A DNA stretch of 7,596 nt from NCBI GenBank assembly GCA_029237515.1, contig JARBAV010000225.1:1-7596 (forward strand). The letters are read 5' to 3'. Position numbers and translations under genes: made by a program. Below, piece by piece: positions 6,511-7,596 of this stretch. Every line of letters starts with the position of its first letter. The first letter of the stretch is position 1. Source of the DNA: Nitrososphaerales archaeon (GTDB lineage: Archaea; Thermoproteota; Nitrososphaeria; Nitrososphaerales; Nitrososphaeraceae). The notes below the pieces were generated by a model. The model worked only from the letters and a program-made list of their open reading frames with translations, searched no databases and was not told where the DNA came from.

Positions 6511-7341
6511 TCAAGATGACGATGTCGCGATTGAAGATCGTTTGATATCTTTATTATCTTGAATAAGTAATTTTTCTATTCTGCCAACTAGGTCATCAAG
6601 TGTTATAGGCTTTTTGATAAAGAATTGCTCACTCAGTGTTGGAAAGGTCTTAACGAATTGTTCATATGCAACTTCAAAGGCAGTCCAGAAACAGATTTTC
6701 GTCCTATTATCCAATTTTCTTAAAATCTTGTACAGCTCAAAGCCGTCCATATTTGGCATTCTAATATCCAATATTATAAGATCGTAATCACCTGGTTTGT
6801 AATTTGACAACACAGAAACAGGATTATTGTTGACTTCTACTTCTATTCCATACTTTTTTAGTCCGGTCTTCAGCGCAGAGGTTATGTCTTCCTCATCATC
6901 AATAATAAGTAATCTCTTGGCTACTAATTGGGGCGCCGAGCTCGATTTCAATTCTGTAGGAGATAAGGATATACCTTGTGAGCTATCAATCTGATTTATC
7001 TTTTCAGAATGGAATAGCCGCTGTATCTGATTATAATAGTGAATTAGTTCTTTGCCTTTATCTGTAGTCTTATAGTAAGTTCTTCCATTGTTTTTATTAT
7101 CAATGTATGCTGAAAGTAAATCATTATATAGCAAAATTGAAATATAGTGATTTGCCATGGAATCACTAAAGTTACCTTTACCTACTATATGGTTCTTTAA
7201 ACTGCCGTTATTGCATATATGTAAAATGGTGGCTATAACGTCAATCTTAGATCGTTGTCCTCCTATATTGTCACTTTCAAGTTCAGAGTATTGAATATGT
7301 GGGGGTGGCGACTTTAGAGGCGTTGACATGTCTTTGTTCAT
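6511..7341 (-). CDS. Response regulator: N-terminal winged helix fused to C-terminal receiver
   Basis: This is a 276-residue cytoplasmic regulator. After a disordered Pro/Ser-rich lead (1-28), residues about 30-108 form a winged helix of the archaeal HTH_45-like type: RSKIDVIATILHI, a recognition region around 59-75, then wing and helix YYKTTDKGKELI. A Ser-rich linker (about 112-140) leads to a CheY-like receiver (142-260): acidic pocket Asp148/Asp149, phospho-acceptor Asp192 in LDIRMPNMDG, switch Thr220 and Lys244 in KKP. All key residues are intact, so it should accept phosphate from a kinase, most likely the one encoded next downstream. The order DNA-binding then receiver is the reverse of OmpR and NarL regulators. 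It ends in TGA at 6511. The start is the first ATG; a second ATG at codon 5 (7327-7329) is equally possible and would not affect any domain. Confidence 0.93.
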   Translation of the reverse strand: MNKDMSTPLKSPPPHIQYSELESDNIGGQRSKIDVIATILHICNNGSLKNHIVGKGNFSDSMANHYISILLYNDLLSAYIDNKNNGRTYYKTTDKGKELIHYYNQIQRLFHSEKINQIDSSQGISLSPTELKSSSAPQLVAKRLLIIDDEEDITSALKTGLKKYGIEVEVNNNPVSVLSNYKPGDYDLIILDIRMPNMDGFELYKILRKLDNRTKICFWTAFEVAYEQFVKTFPTLSEQFFIKKPITLDDLVGRIEKLLIQDNKDIKRSSIATSSS

Positions 7342-7359
7342 ACTTTGGTAGGAAACACT

Positions 7360-7368
7360 AATAATAGT
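7360..7368 (-). promoter_or_regulatory. Possible TATA-like box for the response regulator
   Basis: The minus strand reads ACTATTATT here, centred about 23 nt before the first ATG and about 35 nt before the second at 7329. It is AT-rich and at a suitable distance for a short or absent leader, but the match to an archaeal TATA box is weak. Confidence 0.25.
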
Positions 7369-7398
7369 TTTAGTCTGTTAAGTCATCTAGCATATCGG

Positions 7399-7427
7399 AA
7401 AAAGTTTCCCGAAGGGTTATCGGGAAA
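7399..7427 (-). terminator. Hairpin plus T-run on the minus strand
   Basis: TTTCCCGA (7405-7412) and TCGGGAAA (7420-7427) form a perfect 8-bp inverted repeat with a 7-nt loop. On the minus strand it is followed, one base later, by TTTTT (7399-7403), the layout of an intrinsic terminator. It would end a leftward transcript coming from beyond the right edge, just before the response regulator promoter. Alternatively it is an operator dyad about 60-85 bp upstream of the regulator gene. Confidence 0.45.
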
Positions 7428-7596
7428 GAAATAGCGGCGCTCATCGAATTTCAATCTTATTACTATTGACGTGTTTCTATTAATACTGCTCTTTTTGAAA
7501 TTCTATTGTATGTGAGGACGAGCAATAACCACAAAAATCTCTCTAAGACAACAATCACACACTCCTCCAACTACACGCACCTGAGTAACTCTATGC
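7428..7596. other. Right-edge sequence without a supported gene
   Basis: No convincing gene is seen. A minus-strand frame is open from the edge to TAG at 7503-7505 (about 30 codons, containing CDCC). It could be the end of a neighbouring gene but is too short to judge. Confidence 0.3.

Noticed and set aside
7503..7595. Minus-strand frame open from the right edge to TAG
   Set aside because: It has only about 30 codons, no recognisable domain, and is too short to separate from chance.
1..7596. CRISPR array, tRNA, rRNA, insertion sequence or attachment site
   Set aside because: No regular repeat-spacer pattern, no cloverleaf with a TTCGA-type arm, no transposase frame and no flanking target duplication was seen.

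Overview
The window looks like part of a low-GC ammonia-oxidising archaeon of the Nitrososphaeria (Thaumarchaeota). The genus Candidatus Nitrosocosmicus would fit the AT-rich composition, but that is inference. The evidence is the protein style: kinase cores with an EF(I/L)N(I/V)A-x-HE(L/M)(R/K)TP H-box preceded by a long helix instead of a HAMP domain, a degenerate phospholipase-D/TrmB-like repeat sensor of the type common in this group, and a response regulator joined to an archaeal winged helix with a YYKTTDKGKEL signature. The genes have no Shine-Dalgarno sequence and have A/T-rich boxes about 23-29 nt before the start codons, as expected for leaderless archaeal transcripts.

Layout. Positions 1-1024 hold no intact large gene. 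They contain the end of a small membrane-protein frame cut by the left edge (1-156), a coding-like frame interrupted by TGA (165-404), a minus-strand zinc-ribbon-like small gene whose CPxC knuckle contains a TGA (511-678), a cluster of ATACCTT repeats (688-793) and a dyad-containing promoter region (about 971-1024). Positions 1025-4177 (+) encode a 1050-residue histidine kinase with ten predicted membrane helices, two tandem PLD/TrmB-like modules and a HisKA-HATPase core. Positions 4178-4522 are the gap between convergent genes and contain two inverted-repeat structures and a U-rich stop signal at each end. Positions 4523-6439 (-) encode a Cache-type membrane histidine kinase, and 6511-7341 (-) encode a winged-helix/receiver response regulator 71 bp upstream of it in the same direction. 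Positions 7342-7596 hold the regulator's promoter region and a hairpin followed by a T-run on the minus strand, and then nothing convincing to the edge.

How the genes work together. The minus-strand pair reads as a two-component system: the kinase senses an extracellular ligand through its Cache domain and phosphorylates the receiver (Asp192) of a regulator that carries its own DNA-binding winged helix. The plus-strand kinase is an orphan with no adjacent receiver. Its catalytic core resembles that of the Cache kinase, so it may feed the same regulator or a distant one. This is a signalling locus with a decayed left flank. The main unusual points are the architecture of the large kinase, the inverted domain order of the regulator, the structured convergent intergenic region and the gene remnants on the left.
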